DNA of 64,000 bases from JACVRW01 sp963813495. Lineage in GTDB: Bacteria; Actinomycetota; Thermoleophilia; Solirubrobacterales; Thermoleophilaceae. The notes under the pieces are model-generated. The model saw only the letters and a program-made list of their open reading frames with translations. It made no database searches and was not told where the DNA came from. Shown here piece after piece: positions 8,384 through 16,823 of the stretch. Made by a program: the position numbers and the translations under genes. Position 1 is the stretch's first letter, and every line of letters begins with the position of its first letter. The DNA lies in contig CAWEZC010000007.1 in assembly GCA_963813495.1 (NCBI GenBank), positions 1 through 64,000 on the forward strand, in the 5' to 3' direction.

Positions 8384-8797
8384 TCAGCCGCGGACCGGGG
8401 GAGCCGACAAGGACGACGGCCAGGTGGAGCGGGGCCAGCGCGGCCCCGCTCGACCCCTGGGATCCATCGGCCGCCGGGGCGCTGAACCGCGGGAAGGATT
8501 GTCTAGCGTCTCGAGCGCCGCGCGGATCGAGTCGGCCCCGATAACGGCAGCGCGCTGCCGATTTGCCGCCAGGCGCATGTAGACCCGCGCCGAGCGGGCG
8601 TTGATCCCGCAGTGAATCAGCCACGGGCCGAACTCCCCATGGCGAAGCCGCCCCTTGGCTTCCAGCAGCAGGATGCCGGCGGCGATCCCCTCATACACCG
8701 CCGCCTGAATGTGGCGCTCGACAGCCTTGTGGTGGCCCCGAATCTCCTCGGCGAGCCGGTCGAGCGTCCGCCGCTCCTCGATCGTGGTTTCGCTCAT
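8384..8797 (-). CDS. DUF3102-like protein
   Basis: 137 residues from MSETTIEERRTLDRL; AGGAGGAG upstream fixes this start over the in-frame ATG at 8926. The helical core (HHKAVERHIQAAVYEGIAAGILLLEAK ... FGPWLIHCGINARSARVYMRLA, in separate blocks) matches the DUF3102 pattern seen in phage and mobile-element proteins. The C-terminal 35 residues are Pro/Arg-rich and low complexity. It is convergent with PRC protein A (adjacent ends) and divergent from PRC protein B, with operator pair 3 in the shared upstream region. Possibly a captured phage-type gene. Confidence 0.7.
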   Translation of the reverse strand: MSETTIEERRTLDRLAEEIRGHHKAVERHIQAAVYEGIAAGILLLEAKGRLRHGEFGPWLIHCGINARSARVYMRLAANRQRAAVIGADSIRAALETLDNPSRGSAPRRPMDPRGRAGPRWPRSTWPSSLSAPPVRG

Positions 8798-8959
8798 CCT
8801 GCTCCTCCTGGTCGGTGTGGACGGTCCGTTTTTCACAGCGCCGAGCATGGACTCAGACAGCGCCGGCGGGACGAAGCGCTCTGGGTCGGCGTCGCGGGTC
8901 AGCAGCAGCAGTGCCGAGGCGGCCACGAGGTTCTTGGCGCCGACGCAGGTTTGGTGAAT

Positions 8960-8996
8960 GAGACAGTGGTGTCTCGGGTATAGACATTGATGTCCA
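8960..8996. promoter_or_regulatory. Tandem TetR-type operator pair, site 3
   Basis: GAGACAGTGGTGTCTC (8960-8975; 6-bp perfect arms, 12/14 to the consensus) and TAGACATTGATGTCCA (8981-8996, 11/14), starting 21 bp apart as in sites 1 and 2. It lies in the divergent region between the DUF3102 gene and PRC protein B. Confidence 0.62.
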
Positions 8997-9080
8997 GATA
9001 CCGCGGGATGGGGCTTTTAAGCGCAGGCACGGCCGGGCCAAGACGCGGCCCGGCCGTCGATCCAGAAAAGGAGAAACGAG

Positions 9081-9884
9081 ATGGCATACACCCAAGAGGC
9101 TGTAGGTAGTTGGCGGGGCTGGCACGCCGTGGACGACGATGGCAACAAGATCGGCAAGATCGAAGAGATCTACTTGGACGCCGAGACGGGCAAGCCGGAG
9201 TGGCTTGCGGTGGCCACCGGTTTGTTTGGCTCGAAGGTGAGCTTTGTTCCGATCGCCGGGGCCAGCGAGGCAAACGGTGAGGTGCGGGTCCCTTACGACA
9301 AGCAGCAGGTCAAGGACGCTCCCAACGCCGAGGCCGACGGCGAGCTGTCGCAGAAAGAGGAGGCCGGCCTCTATCGGCACTACGGGCTCGACTATTCGGA
9401 GTATCGCTCCGAATCGGGCCTATCGGAGCGCCAAGGCGGGCGCCGCCGTTTTAACCGCGAGGGCGTTGGCCGCGACACCAGCGGCCCGACCACCGATGAG
9501 GCGATGACCCGCTCCGAGGAGGAGCTGCGAGTCGGTAAGGCCAGCCGCGAGCGTGGCCGCGCCAGGCTTCGCAAGTATGTGGTCACCGAGGACGTGCAGC
9601 AGACGGTGCCGGTGCAGCGCGAAGAGGTGCGCGTCGAGCGCGAGCCGATCACCGGGGCCAACGTCGACGCGGCGACGTCCGGGCCAGACATCTCCGAGGA
9701 GGAGCACGAGGTCATCCTTCACGAGGAGGAGCTAGTGACCGAGAAGCGAGCGGTACCCAAGGAGCGCGTGCGCATGGACAAGCAGACCATCACCGAGGAC
9801 AAGACGGTCTCCGAGGAAGTCCGCAAGGAACGGATCGAGGCCGAGGGCGACACCAAAGGCACCAGCCGGCGGCGCAAGAGGTAG
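9081..9884 (+). CDS. PRC-barrel plus DUF2382 stress protein B
   Basis: 267 residues, same architecture as the protein at 7604: PRC barrel (about 8-85; DGNKIGKIEEIYLD), acidic linker, DUF2382 (about 150-255; VPVQREEVRVEREPI). GGAGAAAC lies before the ATG. The linker carries an extra Arg-rich stretch (RQGGRRRFNREG). Start is 84 bp after operator pair 3. Paralogue from local duplication; expected to be co-regulated with protein A. Confidence 0.88.
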   Translation: MAYTQEAVGSWRGWHAVDDDGNKIGKIEEIYLDAETGKPEWLAVATGLFGSKVSFVPIAGASEANGEVRVPYDKQQVKDAPNAEADGELSQKEEAGLYRHYGLDYSEYRSESGLSERQGGRRRFNREGVGRDTSGPTTDEAMTRSEEELRVGKASRERGRARLRKYVVTEDVQQTVPVQREEVRVEREPITGANVDAATSGPDISEEEHEVILHEEELVTEKRAVPKERVRMDKQTITEDKTVSEEVRKERIEAEGDTKGTSRRRKR

Positions 9885-10022
9885 GAAGCGGCGGCGGGCC
9901 ACGGCCGGGCACCGCGCCCCCCAACCCTGTTCCCCTCGCAGTAAGGCCACAGGACCGTGAGGGGCTAAGGGGAGGCGCCCCACACCGTAGGCCCCGTCCC
10001 CTACTCGACCAGGGCCTACATC

Positions 10023-10069
10023 GGGGCCGGGTCACTCCACGGCGATTTGTGACCCGGCCCCCTACTTTT
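10023..10069 (+). terminator. Strong hairpin, probable terminator
   Basis: A perfect 13-bp stem, GGGGCCGGGTCAC (10023-10035) with GTGACCCGGCCCC (10049-10061), is followed by CTACTTTT. It lies 140 bp after PRC protein B and just before the next reading frame. A second inverted repeat (TAGGCCC ... GGGCCTA) lies upstream at about 9989-10019. Confidence 0.55.
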
Positions 10070-10078
10070 GGAGGCGTC

Positions 10079-10261
10079 ATGACAGTTTCGAGCTTGCCCT
10101 ACGCACCCCTCTCCGAGATGGAGCGACCTTCAGCGGCGGGAGTTCCACGAGGCGCTACTCGACGCCGATAGCTTCGAGGATCTGCCCGCGGCAAGTGGCA
10201 GGCAGCGATCCTGAAGGCCGAACAGAACCGGCCGAAGCTGCAGCTCATCAGCGGCGGCTAA
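10079..10261 (+). pseudogene. Broken small integrase-associated reading frame
   Basis: Begins MTVSSLPYAPLSEME with GGAGG before the ATG, then shifts frame into REFHEALLDADSFEDLP and KWQAAILKAEQNRPKL before a TAA at 10259. The pieces read as one small helical protein of about 55 residues broken by at least one frameshift. It lies directly before an integrase fragment. I infer a decayed accessory gene of an integrative element; family not certain. Confidence 0.45.
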
Positions 10262-10620
10262 GGCGGGGGCCACCTACGCCGCCCCGCCAATCGAAAGAGC
10301 GGCTCGCGCTGGGGCTCGGCCGCCAAGGGCTCGACGGCCTCGTGTTCACCGATCCGCTCGGCGGACCCGTAAAGCCGGACTCTTTCTCGCAGCTCTTCAA
10401 GCGCCGCGCGAAGGAGCTCAAACTGCCGGCGGTCCGGCTCCACGATCTGCGCCACCTGCACGCGACGATGCTGCTCGGGGCCGGGGCGAACGTGAAGGCC
10501 GTGAGCGAACGGCTCGGCCACGCGAGCACCAGCTTCACGATGGACGTGTACGCGTCCAGCATGCCGGCGCTCGACGCGCGCGCGGCCGAGCAGGTAGCCG
10601 CGCTGATACGCGACGCGTAA
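10195..10620 (+). pseudogene. Tyrosine recombinase (integrase), C-terminal fragment
   Basis: Only the last 110 residues of the 141-residue frame are convincing: GLVFTDPLGGPVKP, the catalytic HDLRHLHATMLL box, RLGHASTSFTMDVYA with the second catalytic His and the nucleophile Tyr. The first catalytic Arg, the core-binding domain and N-terminus are missing, so it cannot be active. It ends 81 bp before tRNA-Met. Remnant of an integrative element. Confidence 0.8.
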
Positions 10621-10701
10621 AAGCGCGCGTTTGCAATCCGTTTGCAGACGGCCGTTCTTGACCTCCGGCGACCGCCCCGGTTGGCTTTAGCATCGGGTCC
10701 A

Positions 10702-10774
10702 GGGCCGGTAGCTCAGCGGTTAGAGCAGCGGACTCATAATCCGTAGGTCGTAGGTTCGATCCCTACCCGGCCCA
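10702..10774 (+). tRNA. tRNA-Met (CAT anticodon)
   Basis: 73-nt cloverleaf. Acceptor GGGCCGG pairs with CCGGCCC, discriminator A; D loop TAGCTCAGCGGTTAGAGCA; anticodon stem GCGGA/TCCGT with loop CTCATAA (CAT); T arm GTAGG-TTCGATC-CCTAC. Elongator Met is most likely; CAT could also be a lysidine-modified tRNA-Ile2. CCA is not encoded. Confidence 0.9.
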
Positions 10775-11371
10775 TAAGCAAAACCCTGCATCTCCCGCCT
10801 TTCTCGATCCCACGGGAGGACCAGTCGAAGTCAATGAATGCCTAGTTTGAGACCGGAACTTCCCCACGGCTTCCCCACAGAGACGTGTGGGGGCCCGACC
10901 ACAGAGTGCAGTCGGTACCTACCGGCACCACCTAGAGAACCTCCCAGACGGCAGCGGGAAAGGGGGTCCCGAGACGTAGTCAAGGTCGTCGTGTCGCCTG
11001 CCTTGCGATGTCGACCGGCACGCGGGCTTGCGTCATTGAAACCCGATGAAGGAGAAGCCTCAGTGGCTCTGCGTGTTCGACTCGACGAGCTGGTCCCACC
11101 AAGGTCGCGGCCCCGTCAACTGCCACAAGAGCTGCAACGGCTCGAGCGTGATGAGGTCGAACAGCTGGTGCTGACGACGCGGAAACATCCCGCGTGCGGT
11201 CATGGTCGAGCGCTATGAGGAGCTTCGGTGAGCCGGATTGGCGGACTCGGATGGCCGGCTGCTCGCGGCGTAGGTCTGCGAGTACTAGCCGTGCTCGCCG
11301 CTGATCAGGTCCAGGCGGGTGCTTCTAGCCACGGCAGTGCCACGGGCGGCAGCCGCTAAGGTCGCCTCGCC
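10775..11371. other. Gene-poor stretch with a weak reading frame
   Basis: About 600 bp without a convincing gene. A 126-residue frame at 10838-11218 is low complexity at its start; its end (RVRLDELVPP, LQRLERDEVEQLVL) has a helical, HTH-like feel but no recognisable family. It may be degraded element DNA. Confidence 0.3.
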
Positions 11372-12256
11372 GTGCCAACGGTCCCGTTCGACATCTTGGA
11401 CTGCACGATCTACCTCTATGCCAGCCGGGAGGCGGCAGAGAAAGGCGAGCAGGCCGGGGGCTCAGGTTTTCTCGTCAGCGTGCCGCTTCCGGGCTACCCG
11501 GCGGTCACGGTCTATGCAGTAACTAATTCGCACGTCATCGCGGGAGGCTTCACGACCGTGCGCTTGAACACCGCTGATGGACGTCACGACTCGATCACGC
11601 TTGACGACCATGATTGGTCACGCCACCCAGAAGGCGACGATTTGGCGATTAGCCAGATCGACTTCTCGCCGGACTTCCGGTTCAAGTCGATCTCGTGCGA
11701 CAGTCTCGTCGACGGGCACGATCCGACCTTCTTCGGGGTCGGCCAGGAGGTCGTAATGGTCGGCCGGTACATCAACCACGAGGGAAGGCAGCAGAACCGT
11801 CCCACGGCAAGGTTCGGCAACATTGCGCAGCTCCCCTACGAGCGCGTTCGCACGGCGCAGGGGATAGAACAAGACGCCTTCCTGGTGGACATCCGATCTC
11901 TGGCGGGTTACAGCGGGTCGCCGGTCTTCGTGTACCGCGGTAGACCGGACCTAGACACGGAACCCGACCGATGGATCAAGAGTTTCGAACACCGTTTGGT
12001 CGGCATCGACTTCGGTCATCTGCCAACTCTCGGCGCGGTGCTGCAGGAGAACCGGCGCGATAGAGCCCAACCACCCACGTGGGCCGAACAGAACTCTGGA
12101 ATGGCAGCAGTCATCCCAGCCTGGCGGCTCTTGCAGATGCTCTTTGACGATGACGACATCGTCGATCACCGCGAGGAAGGAGAGCGACGGTGGCTCGAGG
12201 AGCATCGCCAAGAGTCCGAGCCTGAGGCAAAGACGCCGCCGCGAGGAGGCGCGTAA
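11372..12256 (+). CDS. Trypsin-like serine protease domain protein
   Basis: 294 residues from a GTG. A trypsin-like fold is indicated by the catalytic triad in order: His in AVTNSHVI (about residue 53), Asp in GDDLAISQID (about 90), Ser in LAGYSGSPVF (about 186). There is no signal peptide or PDZ domain, so a cytosolic enzyme is expected. The C-terminal 50 residues are acidic and charged. Lower GC than its neighbours and a position between an integrase fragment and a tRNA-Gly relic mark it as likely element cargo; proteases of this kind occur in defence-type gene sets, but no partner is present. No good ribosome site supports the start. Confidence 0.7.
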   Translation: MPTVPFDILDCTIYLYASREAAEKGEQAGGSGFLVSVPLPGYPAVTVYAVTNSHVIAGGFTTVRLNTADGRHDSITLDDHDWSRHPEGDDLAISQIDFSPDFRFKSISCDSLVDGHDPTFFGVGQEVVMVGRYINHEGRQQNRPTARFGNIAQLPYERVRTAQGIEQDAFLVDIRSLAGYSGSPVFVYRGRPDLDTEPDRWIKSFEHRLVGIDFGHLPTLGAVLQENRRDRAQPPTWAEQNSGMAAVIPAWRLLQMLFDDDDIVDHREEGERRWLEEHRQESEPEAKTPPRGGA

Positions 12257-12465
12257 GTCTCGCCGATTGCCCCGCTCTCTGCACTCGCGGCCGGACGGGA
12301 ACCGCCGCGGGTGCCGACAAGCCCTCCGCATGCAGAGAGGCCCTTCACTTAGTCTCAACCAAGCAGTCAGGTGCCAGTCGCTCTCGACCTCAGTCGTCCC
12401 TGTCGACTGCATACACCGCGATCCGGCGTGCCGCGGAAGAGCCGGCATCGCCTCAGGAGCGAGCT

Positions 12466-12512
12466 TTGATTTCCCAAGCCAAAGGTCGCGGGTTCGAAGC
12501 CCGTCGTCCGCT
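12466..12512 (+). repeat. 3' relic of tRNA-Gly(CCC), probable att site
   Basis: The sequence holds an anticodon loop TTCCCAA, then AGGTCGCGGGTTCGAAGCCC (T arm) and CGTCCGCT, the 3' acceptor half of a tRNA-Gly(CCC). No D arm or 5' acceptor is present upstream, so it is not a functional tRNA. Such half-tRNAs mark the far end of an element integrated in the intact gene. The intact tRNA-Gly(CCC) is not in this window. Confidence 0.7.
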
Positions 12513-13139
12513 TCAGGCAATCCGCGGCGAATCGAGGAAACTCCCTGCAAAGGTCGAGCAACCGCCGCTCCAGAAGCCAAAGGTCAGCGGCGAGGAGATA
12601 CGAGGTTGTGTACCTCTCACGAACCTCCCAGGGCCATCTCAGGGCCATCTGGGGCATCGAGGGGCACCCCCGGACACTGACGAGCAACCGCACGCGCTCC
12701 GCACGTGGTGGGGCATGGTCCTGCTCGGCGCGCTGATCGCCATCGGCGTCGTGGCGCTGCGTCACCAGACGATGCGAGAGTTCCCCGCGGGGACCGGTGC
12801 CGCCGCCGGGAAGGTCGCGCCCGCCTGAGCCGCGCCGTTCAGGCTCGGATGATGGTGTGCGGAGACGGCTACGGTTCCATCCGGATCGCGACGGGTGGCC
12901 CTTTTGAATTGAACGCGGCAGCTGATCTCGGGCGGGACTGCTCACGTTGTTTGGCGCTCGGTTAGCGTTGGCGGGCGAAGCCGGATTGACACTGATCATG
13001 CTGCGGCCGTGAACTGGGCCAAGGTCCTGCCGATGGCGTTCGTTGGCGGCCGCCAACGGCAACGCCTGACCGCTCCACCGCACGGGTTCACCCTTTGCGG
13101 GTGACGACAGGGCGGCGAGCGGGGGATTCCATTCCGCGT
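12513..13139. other. Gene-poor stretch after the tRNA relic
   Basis: No supported gene. A frame at 12466-12828 reads through the tRNA relic and ends in a hydrophobic segment (WGMVLLGALIAIGVVALRH), perhaps the remnant of a membrane protein. Antisense frames here contain TTGFEPATFGLG, a translation artefact typical of tRNA antisense. Confidence 0.3.
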
Positions 13140-13319
13140 GTGGACTTGGAACGGATCGGCATCGAGTACATCCTCTCCGTGATCGTGTGGTTGGCCGCCG
13201 TCCTCGCGGCGTTCTTCTTCGTGGGTGTGCTTCTGGGCTTCCTGGTGATGTTCGCGGGCGCGGGTCTGCTTGGTTGGTGGCTCGTGAGCGTCATTCGACC
13301 CCCCGACGAAGGCGACTGA
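13140..13319 (+). CDS. Small two-helix membrane protein
   Basis: 59 residues from a GTG (VDLERIGIEYIL); an in-frame TTG at 13095 would add 15. Two adjoining hydrophobic segments (ILSVIVWLAAVLAAFFFV and GFLVMFAGAGLLGWWLVSVI) and a short charged tail. No family recognised. Flanked by element debris; GGGGGA lies about 12 nt upstream of the chosen start. Confidence 0.5.
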   Translation: MDLERIGIEYILSVIVWLAAVLAAFFFVGVLLGFLVMFAGAGLLGWWLVSVIRPPDEGD

Positions 13320-13743
13320 CGCCTACCGGCCCCACCTGAGCGCGGCGACGTAGGCTCGACTCGAATACGCCAAGCTGCTCGACGGCGACGTGATCGCCGC
13401 CGCCAAGCGAATCGGTGCGCGGGGATCACGCGCCCGCGTGCGCGGCGCGGATGCGCCTCATCCCCGCGTGACGCGGGTGATCATCGCCGCATCTCGCCGG
13501 AGCGCTGCGCATCCGGCATTAGTGCCGACCCGTCACAAAAGCGAGGGCGGACTCGCGCGCGAGGCTTCCGTGACGAGCGCGTCACACAACGGGATCCGGC
13601 CTGACGGACGGTGAGGAGCACTTCACCCAACGGAAGCCAGATCCCCCAAAACGCTCGGCCGGGCGGCCGTCAGGAGGACAACGCGAGCCAAGAGCGGTCC
13701 GGGGGCATGCCCCCACCCCGGCCCGGTCACGTGATCCCGTGCA
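13320..13743. other. No gene; GC-rich palindromic stretch
   Basis: No convincing coding region. A GC-rich palindrome at about 13459-13483 (CCCCGCGTGACGCGGG core) resembles a type I-E CRISPR repeat but occurs once only. Confidence 0.3.
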
Positions 13744-13749
13744 GTGCGT

Positions 13750-14640
13750 TGTGGCACCCCATTGGCCGATGTCGTTGAGGAAGCAGTTGATCCTGATCAC
13801 CCGCCCGCGGCGCTCCTCGACCGAGACCGGCGCGCCGTCCATTTTGCGCGTGGCCTTAGCCACTGCGGCCAGATAGCTCTCGATGTGCTGCGTCGGCCCA
13901 GCCGGGCGAGGCTGTCGAGCCCGGGATCGACCGTGGCGAGGTGGCGGCCGAACTGCCCCACCGTGGTCGCGGTGCCGCACACGGTCGAGCGCGAATGCGT
14001 CGCGCCCAGCTGCTCAGATAGGCGAGCAAGGTTTGTCGCAGCCAGTCCGGGAGCCCCGCCCGGGCCAGGCGCCGCTCGAACGTCTTCGCCGGGCGTACTG
14101 GCCGCGGGGCGGGCGGCTGGGCGAGAACGCCCAGGTGGTAGAGCACCGACCGGGCCGAGGCTAGCGCCCGCCGGTAGTGAACCGAGCGGCGACCCATGCG
14201 GCCGTGGCGCTCGTCGAGCGCGGCCTCGAACTCGGCCAGGTCACCGGTGCCTAGCGCGTCCAGGGCCGTCGCCGGACTGGATCAACACCCTGGCGGCGAC
14301 CAGGCCGGCAGCCCCGTGCGCCGCCTTGGCGGCGAACCCGAGCTCGCGCGCGGCGGCCACAAAGCGCTGCAGTCCGGCTGCAGCGGGCTCGCCGGCACCT
14401 CGCGCCCAGAGCGACAGCAACGTGCGGGACAGCAGGTAGTCATAGCCGGGACGCAAGTGACGGTGCAGCATCAGAAACACCACCAGCTGCATCGTCCGCG
14501 CGCAGACCCCTAGCCGGACCGCGAGCGGCTCGGCTGGCCCACCCCTGCGGGTCGGGCCAGCGCTCGGCCGCGCGCGCGTAGCGCCGATCGGTCCCGCGGC
14601 CGGTGGCGCGCAGGCGCGCGATGAACGCGTCGACTACCGC
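13750..14640 (-). pseudogene. Large tyrosine integrase, N-terminal part, decayed
   Basis: Reading on the minus strand across at least three frames gives one continuous protein: RYARAAERWPDPQGW, then MLHRHLRPGYDYLLSRTLLSLW, then RRSVHYRRALASARSVLYHLGVL, FERRLARAGLPDWLRQTLLAYL, VGQFGRHLATVDPGLDSLARL, HIESYLAAVAKATRK and RVIRINCFLNDIGQW. This resembles the long N-terminal region of large actinobacterial site-specific integrases. The catalytic domain is absent. The 5' end is cut near 14640, where a LuxR fragment on the other strand begins. Confidence 0.6.
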
Positions 14641-15101
14641 GAGGCGGGTCTCGCCCCCACGCTCCACCACCGGGCACACGCATGGCATCGGGATCACGGC
14701 TTCGTCGACGACGCGATCGAGCATGCGCGACAACCAGCGGCTGCTCCTCGTTCACGCCTGGGTGTTGTCGCTCAGCGCGATGCGCGACGACGCGGCGAAG
14801 GCAAGCGCGAGGGTCGAGAGCTGGGGCACCTCGACGCGGGACCGCTGCCCGACGGCTTCAGCTCGTGGCGCTCGAGCGACCAGCCGGATCAGGCACGCCG
14901 AGGCGAGAAGCGGTGCTGAGTGAGCGCGAGCTGCTGGTGCTGCGAATGCTCCAGGGCCCGCTGTCGGAGCGCGACATCGGCCGCGAGCTCTACCTCTCGC
15001 ACAACACGATCCACAGCCACACGAAGTCGATCTTGCGCAAGCTCGGCGTCTCTTCGCGCGCCGAGGCGGTGGCGCGGGCCAGCGAGCGCGGGCTCGTCTG
15101 A
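14640..15101 (+). pseudogene. LAL-type LuxR regulator, internally deleted copy
   Basis: A degraded copy of the regulator at 28931-31168. It matches three separated parts of that gene: around its 29990-30058, its 30185-30330 and its last 230 bp. The missing blocks are about 125 bp and 600 bp. The C-terminal LuxR HTH (LSERDIGRELYLSHNTIHSHTKS, in blocks; LGVSSRAEAVARA) is intact in frame, but no ATPase domain remains and the upstream frame is lost. Confidence 0.8.
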
Positions 15102-15327
15102 CGCGCAACTTCACCTAGGTGAACCGCGCGCCCAGCGCGCACGCTCACCTTCCCGTGCGTCAGCGTCTGCGCCGCCGATGTTGAAATCGCGGTGAACCAC
15201 ATGGACTACCGAATCGTCGTGCGCGGCGAGCTCGATGACCGCTTTGCCTACCTCTTCAACGACATGCGACTGGAGCGACACGAAGGAACCACCGTTCTGG
15301 AGGGACCAGTCCGAGACCGCGCACAGC
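14867..15327 (+). repeat. 461-bp direct repeat, copy 1
   Basis: Matches 30934-31394 base for base with a single difference seen by eye (CTTGCGC here, CTTCCGC there). It covers the LuxR HTH end, the intergenic palindrome and the 5' part of the next small gene. Constant offset 16067. Confidence 0.9.
15110..15123. promoter_or_regulatory. Perfect 14-bp palindrome, copy 1
   Basis: TTCACCTAGGTGAA, perfectly self-complementary, 9 bp after the LuxR stop and before the small gene that leads into zwf. Candidate binding site for the LuxR-type regulator. Confidence 0.5.
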
Positions 15328-15380
15328 AGGTTGTGGCAGGACAATGTGCAAGCTCCCACGACGGAAGGGCTCGCGAATGA
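15201..15380 (+). pseudogene. Truncated copy of the small YRIVVRGEL protein
   Basis: The first 42 residues (from MDYRIVVRGELDDRF) equal the intact protein at 31268; after RDRAQ the sequence diverges into an unrelated tail (QVVAGQCASSHDGRARE) because the duplication ends there. Its TGA overlaps the zwf ATG (ATGA), so it may still serve as a leader frame for translational coupling. Confidence 0.65.
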
Positions 15381-16823
15381 GTACGGCGGTACAACCACTC
15401 CAACGCGCCAGCGCGACTGCAGGCGACACGGGCGGCGCTGCGCCGGCCGACGTGTTCGTCGTCTTCGGCATCACCGGAGACCTCGCCAAGGTCATGACCT
15501 TCCACTCGCTTTACCGCTTGGAGCGTCGTGGCCTGCTGGACTGCCCGATCGTGGGGGTGGCGGGCGACGACTGGACGGTCGAGCAGTTGCGCGACCACGC
15601 GCGCCAGTGCATCGCGGATTGCGGTGAGACGATCGACGACGAGGTCTTCGATCGCTTCGCGGCGCGCGTCTGTCCTACGTCCCCGGCGACTTCGGCGACG
15701 ACGAGCACCTACAAGCACGTGCCGGCGCGATCGGGCGCGCGCACCCCCGTCTTCTACCTCGAGATCCCGCCCTCTCTGTTCGGGATGGTGATCAAGGGGC
15801 TGGCCGGGGCGGGCCTGACCGGGTCGGCGCGCGTGGTGGTCGAGAAGCCGTTCGGGCACGACGTCGCCTCGGCGGCCGCGCTGAACGAGGAGGTCCACCA
15901 GTACCTCGACGAGTCCCAGCTCTACCGGATCGACCATTTCCTGGGCAAGATGGGACTGGTCGAGATCCTTTTCCTGCGGTTCGCGAACACGATGTTCGAG
16001 CCGATCTGGAACCGCAACTACGTCTCGTCGGTGCAGATCACGATGGCCGAGAGCTTCGGGGTCGAGGATCGCGGCCACTTCTACGACCCTGTCGGCGCTC
16101 TTCGCGACGTGGTCGTCAACCACCTCATGCAGGTGGTGGCCGCCGCCGCAATGGAGCCGCCGGCCAGCGGCGATGCGACGACGCTGAAGAACGCGGTGGT
16201 CTCGGTCTTCCAGGCGATGCCCGCCGCCGATCCGGCCCACTACGTGCGTGGGCAGTACGAGGGATACCGCGACATCGACGGCGTCGCTGCGCGACTCGAC
16301 GACGGAGACCTACGCGGCGCTGCGATTGGGGATCGACAATTGGCGCTGGTCGGGCGTCCCTTTCTTCATCCGCACCGGTAAGCATCTGCCGATCACGCAG
16401 ACCGAGCTACGGCTGGTCTTCAAGCACCCGCCCCGGCTCGGCTTCAGCATGGCTGGATCCAAGGGCCCGGAGGCGAATCAGCTCGTCGTCAAGCTCGATC
16501 CCACGACGGGGATCAGGCTGCTCGTCGACGCGCAGCGCGCGGACAGGGTGAAGCCCGAGCGGATCAACCTCGACATGGAGTTCGCCGCGGAGGGCGGGGA
16601 GGGCGCGACGCCCTACGAGGTGCTGCTGCACGCGGCGATGATCGGCGACAGCAAGCGCTTCAAACGGCAGGACAGCGTCGAGGAGACCTGGCGGGTGATG
16701 CAGCCGCTGCTCGACGCGCCCCCACCGGTGCACGAGTACGCAAAGGGATCGTGGGGCCCGGACGCGGCGAACGGTCTCGTTGCCGGACACGGCGCGTGGC
16801 ACGGACCGTGGGTGGCGTCATGA
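15377..16823 (+). pseudogene. zwf: Glucose-6-phosphate 1-dehydrogenase, frameshifted
   Basis: Starts MSTAVQPLQRAS. N-terminal NADP-binding motif FVVFGITGDLAK, the active-site block YRIDHFLGK and VVVEKPFGHD are clear; the C-terminal part (GIDNWRWSGVPFFIRTGKH, ANQLVVKLDP) completes a protein of about 480 residues. The frame is broken near 16290-16305, and about 15667-15745 fits better one base over (LSYVPGDFGD), a pair of compensating shifts. Known reaction: G6P + NADP+ to 6-phosphogluconolactone. First enzyme of an operon with GH15, GMC, NDH-2 and cydAB. Sequence error or recent decay. Confidence 0.85.

Noticed and set aside
8948..8981. GGGTAT at 8976 with GTTTG upstream as a sigma-B-type promoter
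   Set aside because: The spacing between the two elements is 22 nt, too long for a sigma-B-like promoter.
12367..13083. 238-residue minus-strand frame containing TTGFEPATFGLG
   Set aside because: This peptide is the usual translation of tRNA antisense; it supports the tRNA-Gly relic rather than a protein.
13381..13490. Palindrome resembling a type I-E CRISPR repeat (CCCCGCGTGACGCGGG core)
   Set aside because: Only one full copy; the nearest partial match is 55 bp away rather than a regular ~61-bp period, and there are no cas genes.
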